Origin: Phaeodactylum tricornutum CCAP 1055/1
Taxonomy: Eukaryota; Bacillariophyta; Bacillariophyceae; Surirellales; Neidiaceae
DNA length: 64,000 nucleotides
NCBI RefSeq assembly: GCF_000150955.2
Contig: NC_011671.1
Coordinates: 248,001-312,000, forward strand
Reading direction: 5' to 3'
Made by a program: the position numbers and the translations under genes
Shown here: one piece after another, positions 21,744 through 31,605 of the stretch
Layout of the letters: every line of letters starts with the position of its first letter
How positions within the stretch are numbered: the stretch's first letter is position 1
The notes under the pieces: model-generated
Told to the model about the DNA's origin: nothing
The model's database searches: none
Seen by the model: the letters and a program-made list of their open reading frames with translations, nothing else

Positions 21744-22937
21744 ATGAGTCGTCCTTTCATCGGCGACCACAGAGGCGCGTACGACATTCTATTTTTCGCC
21801 ATTGCCTGTATTCTATCGTTTGCATATTCATTTCCGGTCGTCCCCAATGTATCACCCGCTACTGGATTAGCTAATCAATTCTATACATGGAAAGAAGATC
21901 AGAGTATTCGTTTCCAATGTGTCGGGCCGGAAGATGGTGAACCTGTTGTGCTGGTGCACGGGTTGTTTGTGAATTCCGACCATTGGCGAAAGTCGCTGAA
22001 GGCCTTGGGCGACGGTGGATACCGAGTTTTCGCTCTCGATCTTTGGGGATGTGGGTACTCCGACAAACCGGCCGCAACTTCACAAGCCGCACAGCTTTGC
22101 AACGGCGAGAACGGCCGTTTCAACGCCGGTACTGCAAATATTCTATTGAACATTGAACTCGGTACGGCAACAGGTGGCGACAAGACACGTACGTGCAACG
22201 TAGAACTACGGCATCCTCTAGGGAGTCCGTACAATTTTTACACTTGGTCAGATTTGATAAGTGATTTTTGTCGAGATATTGTACTCAACGATGTCGATAA
22301 ACACAAGGCTGTGACACTAGTATCAAACTCGATTGGTACCATTTCAAGCTTACAGGCGGTTTTGGACAATCCATCTCTCTACAAAGGAGTTTTCGTGGTG
22401 TGCCCAAATTTTCGGGAACTGCATTCAGCCGAAATTCCTTTGCCTTCCTTTTCGATGCCGGTCATTCGCGGAGTACAGAGTTTGCTACGGACGTATGGCC
22501 AAACTGCTTTCGATGCGCTCGCCAAGCCCGATACCGTCAAGCAGATTTTGAAAGAGCCGTACGCTGTGACAGAAGCTGTTGATGACACCCTCGTTCAAGT
22601 ATTGTTGGATCCTCTGTTGACGGAAGGAGCATCCCAGGTAGTCTTCGACACTCTATCCTATTCCGCCGGACCGTTGCCGGAACAACAGCTGTCGGTGTTT
22701 CCGATGGACAAGCCTGTCTGGATTTGCTATGGGACGGCCGATCCGTGGACGCCCGGGCCAAGGGTTGAAGCATTGAAGCGCTTCCCAGTGGTCGAGTCCG
22801 TGGAGGCGCTGACCGACATCGGGCATTGTCCACACGACGAAGCCCCGGAGCTTGTACATCCGCTTCTGTTTCGTTTTTTGGAAAGACTGAATACAGGGAA
22901 CACAAAAAAGGCGCAGACAGAAAGTATGGTAAAATAA
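21744..22937 (+). CDS. Alpha/beta hydrolase, probably plastid-targeted
   Basis: The ATG at 21744 (ACCATGAG) is the only ATG in the 5' part of this frame, giving 397 residues. The start has a hydrophobic signal segment (ILFFAIACILSFAYS) followed by S-F-P, close to the diatom plastid cleavage motif with Phe at +1, so plastid import is likely. The hydrolase core shows the oxyanion HGLF, the strand ALDLWGCGYSDKP, the nucleophile elbow VSNSIGT, the acid in YGTADPW and the histidine in IGHCPHDE. The elbow reads S-x-S-x-G in place of the usual G-x-S-x-G. Overall it resembles the plastid hydrolase group that includes pheophytinase-like enzymes; the substrate is unknown. It ends 25 bp from the converging neighbour. 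Confidence 0.8.
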   Translation: MSRPFIGDHRGAYDILFFAIACILSFAYSFPVVPNVSPATGLANQFYTWKEDQSIRFQCVGPEDGEPVVLVHGLFVNSDHWRKSLKALGDGGYRVFALDLWGCGYSDKPAATSQAAQLCNGENGRFNAGTANILLNIELGTATGGDKTRTCNVELRHPLGSPYNFYTWSDLISDFCRDIVLNDVDKHKAVTLVSNSIGTISSLQAVLDNPSLYKGVFVVCPNFRELHSAEIPLPSFSMPVIRGVQSLLRTYGQTAFDALAKPDTVKQILKEPYAVTEAVDDTLVQVLLDPLLTEGASQVVFDTLSYSAGPLPEQQLSVFPMDKPVWICYGTADPWTPGPRVEALKRFPVVESVEALTDIGHCPHDEAPELVHPLLFRFLERLNTGNTKKAQTESMVK

Positions 22938-22962
22938 AGCTTCTTTAGAACCGTGTTTTTAG

Positions 22963-23730
22963 CTAGACAAAAAAGAATCGCGCCATGGCTCCGCCGGCCG
23001 ATTGCAGATAGTCCACCTTCGTACTGGCCATGTGCTCGATACCCACAAGCTGGGCCTGATGATTTAGATACAACAGACACTCGTCGGAAGGAGCAGTTTG
23101 GACAAACTCCTTGGCCAACTCTTCCCACCCTGCTTGACCATCCCGGTACGTGCCTTGCCCAACCACAGAATGGCCAGGCCTCGGGACACCCGTCGCCATG
23201 GCTTGCACCGCATGAAAACTCGTATCGTCCTCTCGGAGCTTCTCGAGAGCACGGGACACAACTCGTCCTTCCAGTCCATCCACTACCCAAGCACAAAGTC
23301 CGTACAAGGTACTGACTGCTTGCGGTTGTTCTCCATCCGCCGACGCATCGTTCAAGGCAGTCTCCAGCAAAACGGGGCAGGCTTCTCGAATCGTCAACCG
23401 ATGACGACTATTTTCGGCGTTGACGACATTGGCACCGAACACAATATTTCGGTGGGCAAAGAGAGATGCCAATTTGAGATTTCCTGGGCCGTTCTGTTCA
23501 TTGGGGGAAGATGTGGAGGCTTCCAAGTCGTACAAGGTCACGTGCGGGGGAAGCAACACGTATTCACGAGATCCGTAGGGAAGATCTCCGCGACAGTGTA
23601 CAACGGCGTCTCTTAGGACGGGAATATCAGTGAATTGACGACTTCCGGAATTTCTAAAGCCCCGTCGCAGAGCCTTATGGAAGAAACGGTCTATTACTGG
23701 TGTCCTCATGGTAAGCATTGACATTCTCAT
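22963..23730 (-). CDS. Hypothetical protein, possibly mitochondrial
   Basis: I do not recognise this 255-residue protein. Its start is rich in Arg, Met and hydrophobic residues without acids (MRMSMLTMRTPVIDRFFHKA), which fits a mitochondrial presequence. Later parts alternate short hydrophobic and charged segments, including EYVLLPPHVTLYDLEAST, SLFAHRNIVFGANVV and a helical stretch rich in Ala, Gln and Glu near the C-terminus. No membrane segment or metal site is clear. Several ATGs lie in the first eight codons, so the exact start is uncertain by a few residues. It converges on the hydrolase gene with 25 bp between stop codons, so the 3' untranslated regions probably overlap. Confidence 0.65.
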   Translation of the reverse strand: MRMSMLTMRTPVIDRFFHKALRRGFRNSGSRQFTDIPVLRDAVVHCRGDLPYGSREYVLLPPHVTLYDLEASTSSPNEQNGPGNLKLASLFAHRNIVFGANVVNAENSRHRLTIREACPVLLETALNDASADGEQPQAVSTLYGLCAWVVDGLEGRVVSRALEKLREDDTSFHAVQAMATGVPRPGHSVVGQGTYRDGQAGWEELAKEFVQTAPSDECLLYLNHQAQLVGIEHMASTKVDYLQSAGGAMARFFFV

Positions 23731-23998
23731 CCAACTGCCTAGTAGACGATATTAATGTCGAGGAAGAGAAATCATGGTGATTTTGGTTGGTGTCGGACAC
23801 TGAGTCAAGTATGATCGTGATTCGACGTTTCGAGCCCAACCAAATGTCGTCTTAGATTAGCTGAACCAATCAAAGTAGTGTTTCTATTGACACTCCGGCT
23901 AATCGATAGCTGTAACTTGCCATTTTCCGTTCATCGATCATTTACTGTTATTTCTACCCAAATTTTTCAGCTGCACGGTTGTGCCTCATAGTTTGACC

Positions 23999-26332
23999 AT
24001 GGCCGAGCTACCTCCACCAACAGATGGATGGGACGATCTTTCACAGCGCGAAAAAGCTTTGAGAAGAGATCTCCGGCCGCAACATTTCAGTATTGGTGCT
24101 GCTCATGCTGGAGACAATCCCTTTTTGCACTTCGAGCATCAACGGCTCACAGCTGAAGTTCCTGCAGCACCCTTTTTTTCCCAAACTTCGTCTGTTGCAA
24201 CGATGTATCCCCGTTGTCCATCCCCGCAAGCCTTACCATTAGTCTCCATGGCATTACCACTCAAAGCCAAAAGTCACCGCAAGCGTCATGTACCTGTGGG
24301 TCCAGCGGGAATCTGGTTCCAATCATCACAAAGCAGTAATACTACTGGCACCAACGGCGTGTGCCCAAGCGAACGTACGTCAGCTGCCTGCCGCCACAAC
24401 GCTCCCGAAGAGGAAGAGCTAGAGATGACACAATTGTCTCAAACTCAGGCAATTTCTACCGAGACAAGCCGCAACACCCACGTTGCTTTTTACTCACCCG
24501 CTTGGATGGCAATGCAAGTGAGTCTAGGCTTTGTGACACCTTCCTTACCGGCACATTTTTCTCCGTGGCAAAAATACCGTGCGGTGCGTCCCCACCTACC
24601 GTCTCAATATCTGCTACTTCGTGACTTGGAGCGGGTTTCGTGGAAGTTGCCGTCCTCCCAAACTCTACTGGTGGTCGTTGAGTCCATTCAGGCCTTGGCG
24701 GCGGACCACGTTTCTTGGATCGTCACGTTGACAGACGAAACGCAAGAGACAATGGCGGCGTGGATTCAGCCACGTCTCGTTGCGGATGAAGAACAGCGTG
24801 CTGTGCCCAAATATTTGCGTGTCGGCGTGGTTTGGGCCTTATCCGATAAGGTGACATTATCCCTCAAATCGGCAGCCAATAATGATAGCAACGACGAAGA
24901 TGAAGCTGGCGATTTCTTTTTCGAGGAAGCCATTACACACAATGAAACAAGGTTTTCGGCGCAATTGCAGACGCGCTCTGAGCGACTGTTGCTGATACGA
25001 GAAGAAAACATCCAGCAGGCATGGGCTCCAAGCCACGCGGAGCTAAGAGTATCGGATGAAGACTACATTCGGTGGGTGGAGCGACGCAGTGCGTTGCGAA
25101 TGGATATTGCCGACACATTAGTCACGACCATTGAAGCCGCTCATGGCACACCGGAGGTAGAGAAAGACAAGCAGTCCGCGGATCAGAATGCGTCGACGTG
25201 TTGCGATAATAGTGATTCGTCGTCGGACGAGGAAGAAGCCGAGTTTGAGTTTCCCGTATCTAAACAGAATGTGCGACGATCAGTCGTTGAGACCGATGCT
25301 GATACACCCACTACTCTTTCGTCTAGAAAGCGCAACATTCGATCCGCACTGCTACCGACTTCGGCTTGTCCGACAGATACTCAAACCAAACATCGAGCTA
25401 GCGGCCCCGACACAGCTGCGCCTAGCAAGCCGCAAAATACCCAGACCACCAGGCCTTTCTCCTTTTCTCAAAGTATACCTATCCAATTACAGACAACACG
25501 GCTACACGAGTCCTCCCCTTGTCAATTCCCAGGCAAAAACCAATACTCTGAAAATTCGGCAGATTTCTGTAAGTATTCATCGCAGCGTCTTCGTTCGCGC
25601 ACATCGTTGACACCAACGTTGTCACAGTCTGACAACAGCTTTCTCTCCTTGACAGTAGCTTCTACCGCTACTATGATTCGGTCCCCTGTTAGCCTCGCTG
25701 GACCGTCTACAAAGCAAAACGATCGAAGCAGTCGCCATTCATCAAATCCATTCGAGAGCTATGCTTTAAGTCGAAGGCCTAGTACTGCACACGACCAGCC
25801 ATTGACATCTCAAGCAAACGGCAAAAAAGAGATTGAACAAGCAGTAGTCATCGAAATTTTCTCAGAATCTTCTGGCATTAAAGAAAATAAGAAGCCTACT
25901 CAGACGCCTGAACTGGACATCAAAACAAGCGAAAGTCGGACCCGACCACCATGTGATACTATTAATTATGCCCGGACCGAGGAGCACAGCTCTACTTCCG
26001 TGCCGTCGAAGAAACGTCGGAAGTCGTCCCTTTGTCCGCAAGTCAAGACGGGGATTCCAAGTGGGGTGGTCTTTCCTTCAAGTCTTTGGGCCACAACTGA
26101 CGCATCATTCCTGGATTGCATAGAAAATGAAAATGACAATATCTCAATGAAAGAGTCTTGCTCGTCTTTGATCCCTGTTCAGGAGCCTACAATCGTAATC
26201 GATAGTCATACAAACGTGTGCGACGGGTCGGCGAACTCATCTAGACCAATCCCCGCTAAAAAGGCATCCGCGCTCTTTCAAGCTGGGGCCTTGGATGGCA
26301 TAGCTGATTTGGAAGGTCTTTTCGACGAGTGA
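23999..26332 (+). CDS. Probable HROB-like OB-fold protein (MCM8-9 partner)
   Basis: From the ATG at 23999 this is a 777-residue intronless frame; an upstream GTG is not used here. A conserved-looking block sits at about residues 160-300: PAWMAMQVSLGFVTPS, PHLPSQYLLLRDLERVSW, then an OB-like strand pattern LLVVVESIQAL..WIVTLTDETQETMAAWI and KYLRVGVVWALSDKVTLSL. A long N-terminal lead followed by a single OB fold that reads like V-x-x-x-TDETG-x-M and LRVG-V matches HROB (C17orf53/MCM8IP), which recruits the MCM8-MCM9 helicase in homologous recombination. After residue 390 the chain is Ser/Thr-rich and probably disordered, with basic patches (KKRRKSS) usable as nuclear signals. Family HROB is a medium-confidence call. 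Confidence 0.6.
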   Translation: MAELPPPTDGWDDLSQREKALRRDLRPQHFSIGAAHAGDNPFLHFEHQRLTAEVPAAPFFSQTSSVATMYPRCPSPQALPLVSMALPLKAKSHRKRHVPVGPAGIWFQSSQSSNTTGTNGVCPSERTSAACRHNAPEEEELEMTQLSQTQAISTETSRNTHVAFYSPAWMAMQVSLGFVTPSLPAHFSPWQKYRAVRPHLPSQYLLLRDLERVSWKLPSSQTLLVVVESIQALAADHVSWIVTLTDETQETMAAWIQPRLVADEEQRAVPKYLRVGVVWALSDKVTLSLKSAANNDSNDEDEAGDFFFEEAITHNETRFSAQLQTRSERLLLIREENIQQAWAPSHAELRVSDEDYIRWVERRSALRMDIADTLVTTIEAAHGTPEVEKDKQSADQNASTCCDNSDSSSDEEEAEFEFPVSKQNVRRSVVETDADTPTTLSSRKRNIRSALLPTSACPTDTQTKHRASGPDTAAPSKPQNTQTTRPFSFSQSIPIQLQTTRLHESSPCQFPGKNQYSENSADFCKYSSQRLRSRTSLTPTLSQSDNSFLSLTVASTATMIRSPVSLAGPSTKQNDRSSRHSSNPFESYALSRRPSTAHDQPLTSQANGKKEIEQAVVIEIFSESSGIKENKKPTQTPELDIKTSESRTRPPCDTINYARTEEHSSTSVPSKKRRKSSLCPQVKTGIPSGVVFPSSLWATTDASFLDCIENENDNISMKESCSSLIPVQEPTIVIDSHTNVCDGSANSSRPIPAKKASALFQAGALDGIADLEGLFDE

Positions 26333-27570
26333 CTTGACCGAATGCATATGACGATCAACTTACAATGGCTGCCTAACTTTCCCATGTTGGCTGTAGAGGC
26401 TTGTGGGTGCATTTGAAGGAGAAAACATTCGTGAAAGCAGCGACCATTGGAAGCGGTGGCAACTTGCTTTTATGCCTACAGTAGGGTTCTAAGCAAAGTG
26501 AGTTTTCGCCTTCCATTAAGTTTCAAATATACCCATAAGCTGACCTTGTGCATTAATTCAAACCAGAGTGGGAGTAATTAGACGGGAAGCGTTCGGCATT
26601 ATGAGTTCTCCTAATTCCCACAAACCGGCTTTCCGGATGTCAGTTCAAAATCTAAAAGTTACAGAAGAATTACTATTCAGACAATACGGGTATTGATCGA
26701 AAGACTTCGGCTATCCAAGTCTTTCTGCACACAACTCACTGTCAATTTTTGATCAGCGACCAATCACAAGTTACACGAGGACGCTGGTCCACTTTGATGG
26801 GACCATCACGATGAACTTGCAATTCCTCTCTCGCATTCACATCAAGCAGATTCTCTGCCAGTCATGTGAGAACGAATACAAGCAAGGCCATGGTTCTCGC
26901 CTAAAGTATTTGACATACGTGGCGCCGACTTTGAAGTTAAACCAGTCTAGTTACGGAGGCAGGATGCGGAATACATAGAATAAATGTTCCAAAAGTCTCA
27001 TACGTCGCTCTCGATGACTTTGTCGATAGCATGTTTGTTCCCCCTTCGACGTGTGTGTGTGCCTTTTGGGAATGAACAGCGCAAGCTTTGACCATCCGTA
27101 TTGGCAAATGCTAGTTTAGGGTTACCTGGATGGTTGGTGGGCGATGCTGGGTGAGAAATGAGTGCCGGAGTCGATCCTTGAAATATGACTTTATGAACTA
27201 CTGTTGCAATGGCACTGACTTGTGGAGAAGACAAGCATTTCACGGAGCGTACAGCAGGATTGGACGGAATTTTGCTAGCTGATGACCACGAGGATGACAC
27301 CACCCTGTTCACCTTTCGGGTCCGCCACGTCCCTCTTTCGAATTGTGAAGAGGTTATATATAGTCTTGCGAGAAATCAAATAGTGTGAAGCGATATTGGA
27401 CAATTACTTATTCTATGGAGCTGAATGAGATCCTTCGAGTTTGAAATGAAATCTACATGAACTACGAAACGTAAGCCAGTACGAGGCGCAGAAACCGAAA
27501 TAGATCTGGCGTTTGTAGTATAAAGCTCATGCAAAGATTATTTTCTATAGTAGACATGGTTTTAGTTTGA
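26333..27570. other. Intergenic region with two weak small ORFs
   Basis: This lies between two converging genes. A TCACTGTCA at 26736-26744 stands alone with no gene start downstream except a 55-codon frame at 26811-26978. A minus-strand frame at 26998-27312 begins with GTG; its reading stays open upstream to about 27370 (Arg-rich). Neither is recognisable. Confidence 0.35.
26811..26978 (+). CDS. Possible 55-residue small protein
   Basis: A short ATG frame begins MNLQFLSRIHIKQILC, 67 bp downstream of a TCACTGTCA initiator-like motif. The product is basic with a Cys-x-x-Cys pair (CQSC). It is listed because the motif predicts a transcript here that no other gene explains. It could be chance. 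Confidence 0.2.
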   Translation: MNLQFLSRIHIKQILCQSCENEYKQGHGSRLKYLTYVAPTLKLNQSSYGGRMRNT

Positions 27571-29220
27571 TCAAACCCAAACCAAGTAGCCGTAGTAAAT
27601 GAGGCAATCGAGAACATTTCGGACATTTTTCGACTCAAGCGCGCCATCATCAATTTCAACTCTATTGCTGACGTTGCCGTAAAGGCTGCATAAAAACTCG
27701 TCCGTGTTTCGAATTAGGACACGAATAAGGCTTTCTTGTCCTTCATTACCGGCAAAGTTAACATTTAGTACATAGACTTGGTCGTCTGGAATCTGGTTCT
27801 CATCGCTGTCGTCTTCCTCCCGGCGAACATGGCTACTGAACTCGGTATGATCCGTTTGATTGTAAAAGCGTGTTATTTCGTCGTAGCGAGCCAAAACAGC
27901 AAGCGGATTTTTGCGCAAAGTGTGCGTTTCGAGCCGTTTTATAAATGCTTTGCGGGTCAAACTATGTTCAGCAGGAATTTCAAAGGGGGGTTCTAAAACA
28001 GGCAACTCTTCCAAAGTAGCACTGCTGTCGTCGCTTTCCTCCTCCATCGATCCGTTATCAGCTTCAATCCTGTTTTCCTTGTCCATCAACTTTGTAAATT
28101 TACTGTAATGTAGACACGGCGGTAGTATTGACTGCGCACCACCACCAGCTTCAAACTCGCGAACGATATCGGGCAATGCTTGTAACAAAGACTTCAAATG
28201 CTCGATCACCGAAATTGACTGCGACCCATTTGAAGTAGATACTGACCGAGTGACACATTCTCTCCAAGAAGACTTTTGCAGTAAGACATGCTGCAATGCT
28301 TGGCATGTGAGTGCGGCATAATTTGTGGCCATGAGTGAAATATTAAGTGAAACGCCGGGTTCTTCCGTGACGACTTGATGCCACATTCCGGCAGGAAAGT
28401 ACAGGACGTCCCCCGGTCGAAGCACGACTTCTTCCACTTCGCCTACAGCATTGACATCCTTTTTAGGATGAGCAAACTGAAAATTTTTGTCAATCATTCG
28501 TGCAGCTTTTAATTGTGGCTCAACCGACGAAGGTGAGCGGTAGTGCGGTGTACAGCCCCGCAAGGGATGGGTGACCGAACCCTTTTGCAGTCGCCAGCGC
28601 TTGACACCAGAGAGTTGTACGGTAAAATTTTCTTGAAAATCCGTGTGCCAGGACGGGACATGCCCAGCTGTTCCCTGGAATACTTCAACTTCTCCACGGC
28701 CTAAACTCGTTAGCGACGATCCGGTCGGATCGTACTGTCCACAACCCAGGCCCGTGTTCTCCAACAAGGCGCCCACCAAGAGTCGTTCCAAGCTCGGAGG
28801 GGCACGACAGTATGTGGCGTGACCCGCTCGGTGCAACGCCAACGCTGTTTCAAGATCAGCTACTGCAATTGATTGAATCAGTCCAGTCGTCGTATTCCGG
28901 AGCCAAACGAATACCGTGTCACTGGCCGTGTGTTGCAAAATACTCTCCGAATCGAGATCGAATAGACGAGCCCGAAGCTTGGCAATCCTTTGTTCCCTAT
29001 CTTTTTCTTGCGTAACCGTGACGTGAACAGCAGATTTTCGAAAATTCCGATTCAAAAATTCATCGTTGGTCATCGGATCCAACAAGTCGTGGAGCAGATC
29101 GGGATACGATTGGAGAATGGGACGGATCGCTGTTTGTTTGACGTGGACTACAGCTTCTGATGAATCATTGCCGTGCAACGGAGTGCTGGCGATTCGCGCC
29201 TTCTTCAAGCGGGGTGCCAT
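27571..29220 (-). CDS. Cupin_4/JmjC ribosomal oxygenase (NO66/MINA-like)
   Basis: The ATG at 29220 (GCGATGG) gives 549 residues; the frame runs on upstream only through a non-ATG codon. The jelly-roll core carries the iron site of 2-oxoglutarate oxygenases: HxD in SWHTDFQENFTVQLSGVKRW near residue 190 and the distal His in LYFPAGMWHQV near residue 279. The segment GVKRWRLQK and VSLNISLM also fit the Cupin_4 family. The C-terminal part (about 400-549) is a dimerisation plus winged-helix region in known members. NO66 and MINA53 hydroxylate a histidine in ribosomal proteins uL2 and uL15 respectively, in the nucleolus. Basic residues at the N-terminus (APRLKKARI) could be a nuclear signal. The gene diverges from the Rab escort gene with at most 320 bp between starts. 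Confidence 0.85.
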   Translation of the reverse strand: MAPRLKKARIASTPLHGNDSSEAVVHVKQTAIRPILQSYPDLLHDLLDPMTNDEFLNRNFRKSAVHVTVTQEKDREQRIAKLRARLFDLDSESILQHTASDTVFVWLRNTTTGLIQSIAVADLETALALHRAGHATYCRAPPSLERLLVGALLENTGLGCGQYDPTGSSLTSLGRGEVEVFQGTAGHVPSWHTDFQENFTVQLSGVKRWRLQKGSVTHPLRGCTPHYRSPSSVEPQLKAARMIDKNFQFAHPKKDVNAVGEVEEVVLRPGDVLYFPAGMWHQVVTEEPGVSLNISLMATNYAALTCQALQHVLLQKSSWRECVTRSVSTSNGSQSISVIEHLKSLLQALPDIVREFEAGGGAQSILPPCLHYSKFTKLMDKENRIEADNGSMEEESDDSSATLEELPVLEPPFEIPAEHSLTRKAFIKRLETHTLRKNPLAVLARYDEITRFYNQTDHTEFSSHVRREEDDSDENQIPDDQVYVLNVNFAGNEGQESLIRVLIRNTDEFLCSLYGNVSNRVEIDDGALESKNVRNVLDCLIYYGYLVWV

Positions 29221-29345
29221 CGCCGACCGCACACTAGAAAATTCGTACGCGATAGTGAGAAATAGTTGTGACGTGCCAATGTAGGAACAGCGCAGCAAAT
29301 GCAGCAGTGGATCAATACAATTGACAGCTCCGACGGTACGAAAAA

Positions 29346-31605
29346 ATGAGTGGATCTGCCGGTGTGATGCAACGGGCAGTTTGTCGCCAAAACCCCAGAT
29401 TTTTGTCTTTCAGACTTTTTCCGCCAATCAATTGCATCATATGTACGTCTGGCATGAATGATGCGCGAGAAACTGCTAACCAACGCCATGGTCGAAAGGC
29501 CTCTCAAAACTCTCAACCAACTCTCACAACATGCGGAACAATGGTGGACCAAACAGCACTCCCAAAGACGTCTGGCGCCTCCCGCCACTTAGATAATGAT
29601 GCTCCAAGGGATGAGGAAGGCCTGTTGCTTGAATACGATGCGATCATCTGCGGTACAGGCTTGACTCAGTCGATTTTGGCCTCCGCCTTGGCTCGCCATG
29701 GAAAGTCAGTCTTGCACTGCGATACTTCCGACTACTACGGCGAATTGGATGCCGTTTGGACACTACCGTATTTGCAAGAAAAGTTAGGAAAGGGACACGA
29801 ATTAAAAGGAAAGATGGTGACTGTCAGAACGGATGATTCAACCTGCATTCCTCTGTCTCCAAAGGGTGGTTTGCAAAGCTTTCAAATACATTCTCTCGAG
29901 CGAAGGAACGACTTTACTGTAGAACAAGGAACAGCAGTAGTTACGCCTTATGGGAATGGCACAATTATATCGATTTCACCAAGGGGGCTCTTTCTTGATT
30001 TATTAGTTTCACTCGACACATGGAAGCTAGCGAATGGAAAAAACCCATCTGTTCATATCTCCATTCCGCAATCCGCAGCGAGTACTGGCGCAGCTTTTCA
30101 GAAATATCTGAAGGAAAAACTCGGAATAGTTTCCATCGATGAGCGTGATGCTCATTTGATTTTGGACGAGCGTAGTCGGGGATTCGCGGTAGACGCGACA
30201 CCAGGATTGCTCTATGCCTCTGGCGCATCGGTCGAAGGGTTGCTAAAAAGTGGCGTCGCCGACTACCTCGAGTTCAAGTCTCTCGAAGGCCTCCTTTGGT
30301 TGGAAAACTCCGACAGTTGCTTGGAACCCGTGCCTTGTAGTAAAAATGATGTTTTTGCATCAAAACTTTTGTCACCCATGGACAAGCGTCGACTTATGAA
30401 GTTTCTGCAACTTGCGTTGGACTACGGCACAGCCCATGCGTTGGCCGAGGAAGAAGCTTCTGCCGAAAACAACAAACAAGTCTTATCTCTGAACGAGCGG
30501 TATTTGAATCAAGGGAGATCTCTGGCACGTCCTCAAAATAAGGCAGTACTAGCAGACGATATTCGAGCTCTGCAGGAATTCATACAGGCTGACATGAAGT
30601 TTCATGAGTACCTCGAAAGCAAACAGCGGTTGTCTCCCAAACTGTGCCGCATAGTACGCCATGCACTAGCGCTTGAATCTGGCAATGGTGATTGGTCGTT
30701 GAGGCAGGGTATGACTTCTTTGTGTCAACACATGCAGGCTTTAGGAAGGTTTGGAACAACAGCTTTCTTGGTACCTATGTATGGATCGGGTGAGCTTCCA
30801 CAGGCCTTTTGTCGATCGGCAGCCGTTTATGGGGCTACCTATTTGCTACGACGTGCTCCGCTTGCAATTGTTACCGATAAAGAAAGAAACAACAGTGAAA
30901 GCTGCCGCCATTGCCACAGACGGTGAAGCTAGCGCGGCAATGGTAAAAGAAGTCATGTGCCGTCACATGGTTGTTCCGCAGGATTCTGTGGCTACACTTG
31001 AATCAAAGTCTCGCCGCGTATGGCGCTATCTTTGTATTTTCCGGGGGAAAGTTGTTGGCAGTAGTCGCTCTCCTCAACGGCACGCAATCATTGTTCCTCC
31101 TGGAGCGTTTGGTCCTGACGCTGTTCGTGGGGTCTTACTGGACGAGGGAGTAAATGTGACTCCACACGTACCCTGTGGCTGTACCATATTGCATCTTACC
31201 ATGGCGGTAGAGAACGATACAGGAATCGACCCGCAAGACATATTGCGACGAGTATCGCTTTCGGTACTGTCCAGCAAGTATGAAGGTAGCAATGCTATTC
31301 GCATTTTTCAAGTAACATTCAGCTACGCTCTACCAGAGGCATCCAATCAAACGAAGAATGTTCAAAATTTGCATTGTGTTCAGCGCTCAGAACCAGGCCT
31401 TTCCGCCGATTCCTCGTTTGAACAAGCCAGAGAAATCTTTGCAGCAATTTGCCCTGACGGGAATTTCTTGGCCATATCTGAACAGGTTGATACGGTTGTG
31501 AAAGAACGGCTTGGTGAGCAGATTGAGGAGGACGCTGACGGATTGGTTCTGGATAGTGCAATGGATATCATTGAACCTAAAACAAGAGAGAGTAGTGCTA
31601 CGTAG
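29346..31605 (+). CDS. Rab escort protein (REP/CHM) with inserted domain and apparent frameshift
   Basis: REP presents new Rab GTPases to geranylgeranyl transferase II. The GDI/REP FAD-like fold opens with YDAIICGTGLTQSILASAL and HCDTSDYYGE. REP-specific blocks follow: SGVADYLEFKSLEG, VPCSKNDVFASKLLSPMDKRR, RLSPKLCRIVRHALAL and PMYGSGELPQAFCRSAAVYG. About 90 residues between the first and second blocks are extra and contain TPYGNGTIISISPRG and TWKLANGKNPSVHI, a small module otherwise seen in algal proteins. The reading frame shifts by one base near 30880-30895, inside an A-rich tract: upstream frame reads through YLLRRAPLAIVTDKE and downstream frame resumes at KAAAIATDGEAS. No intron with usable GT and AG explains it without removing conserved residues, so an assembly error or broken allele is likely. 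First ATG 29346; 29541 is an alternative nearer the conserved part. Confidence 0.8.
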
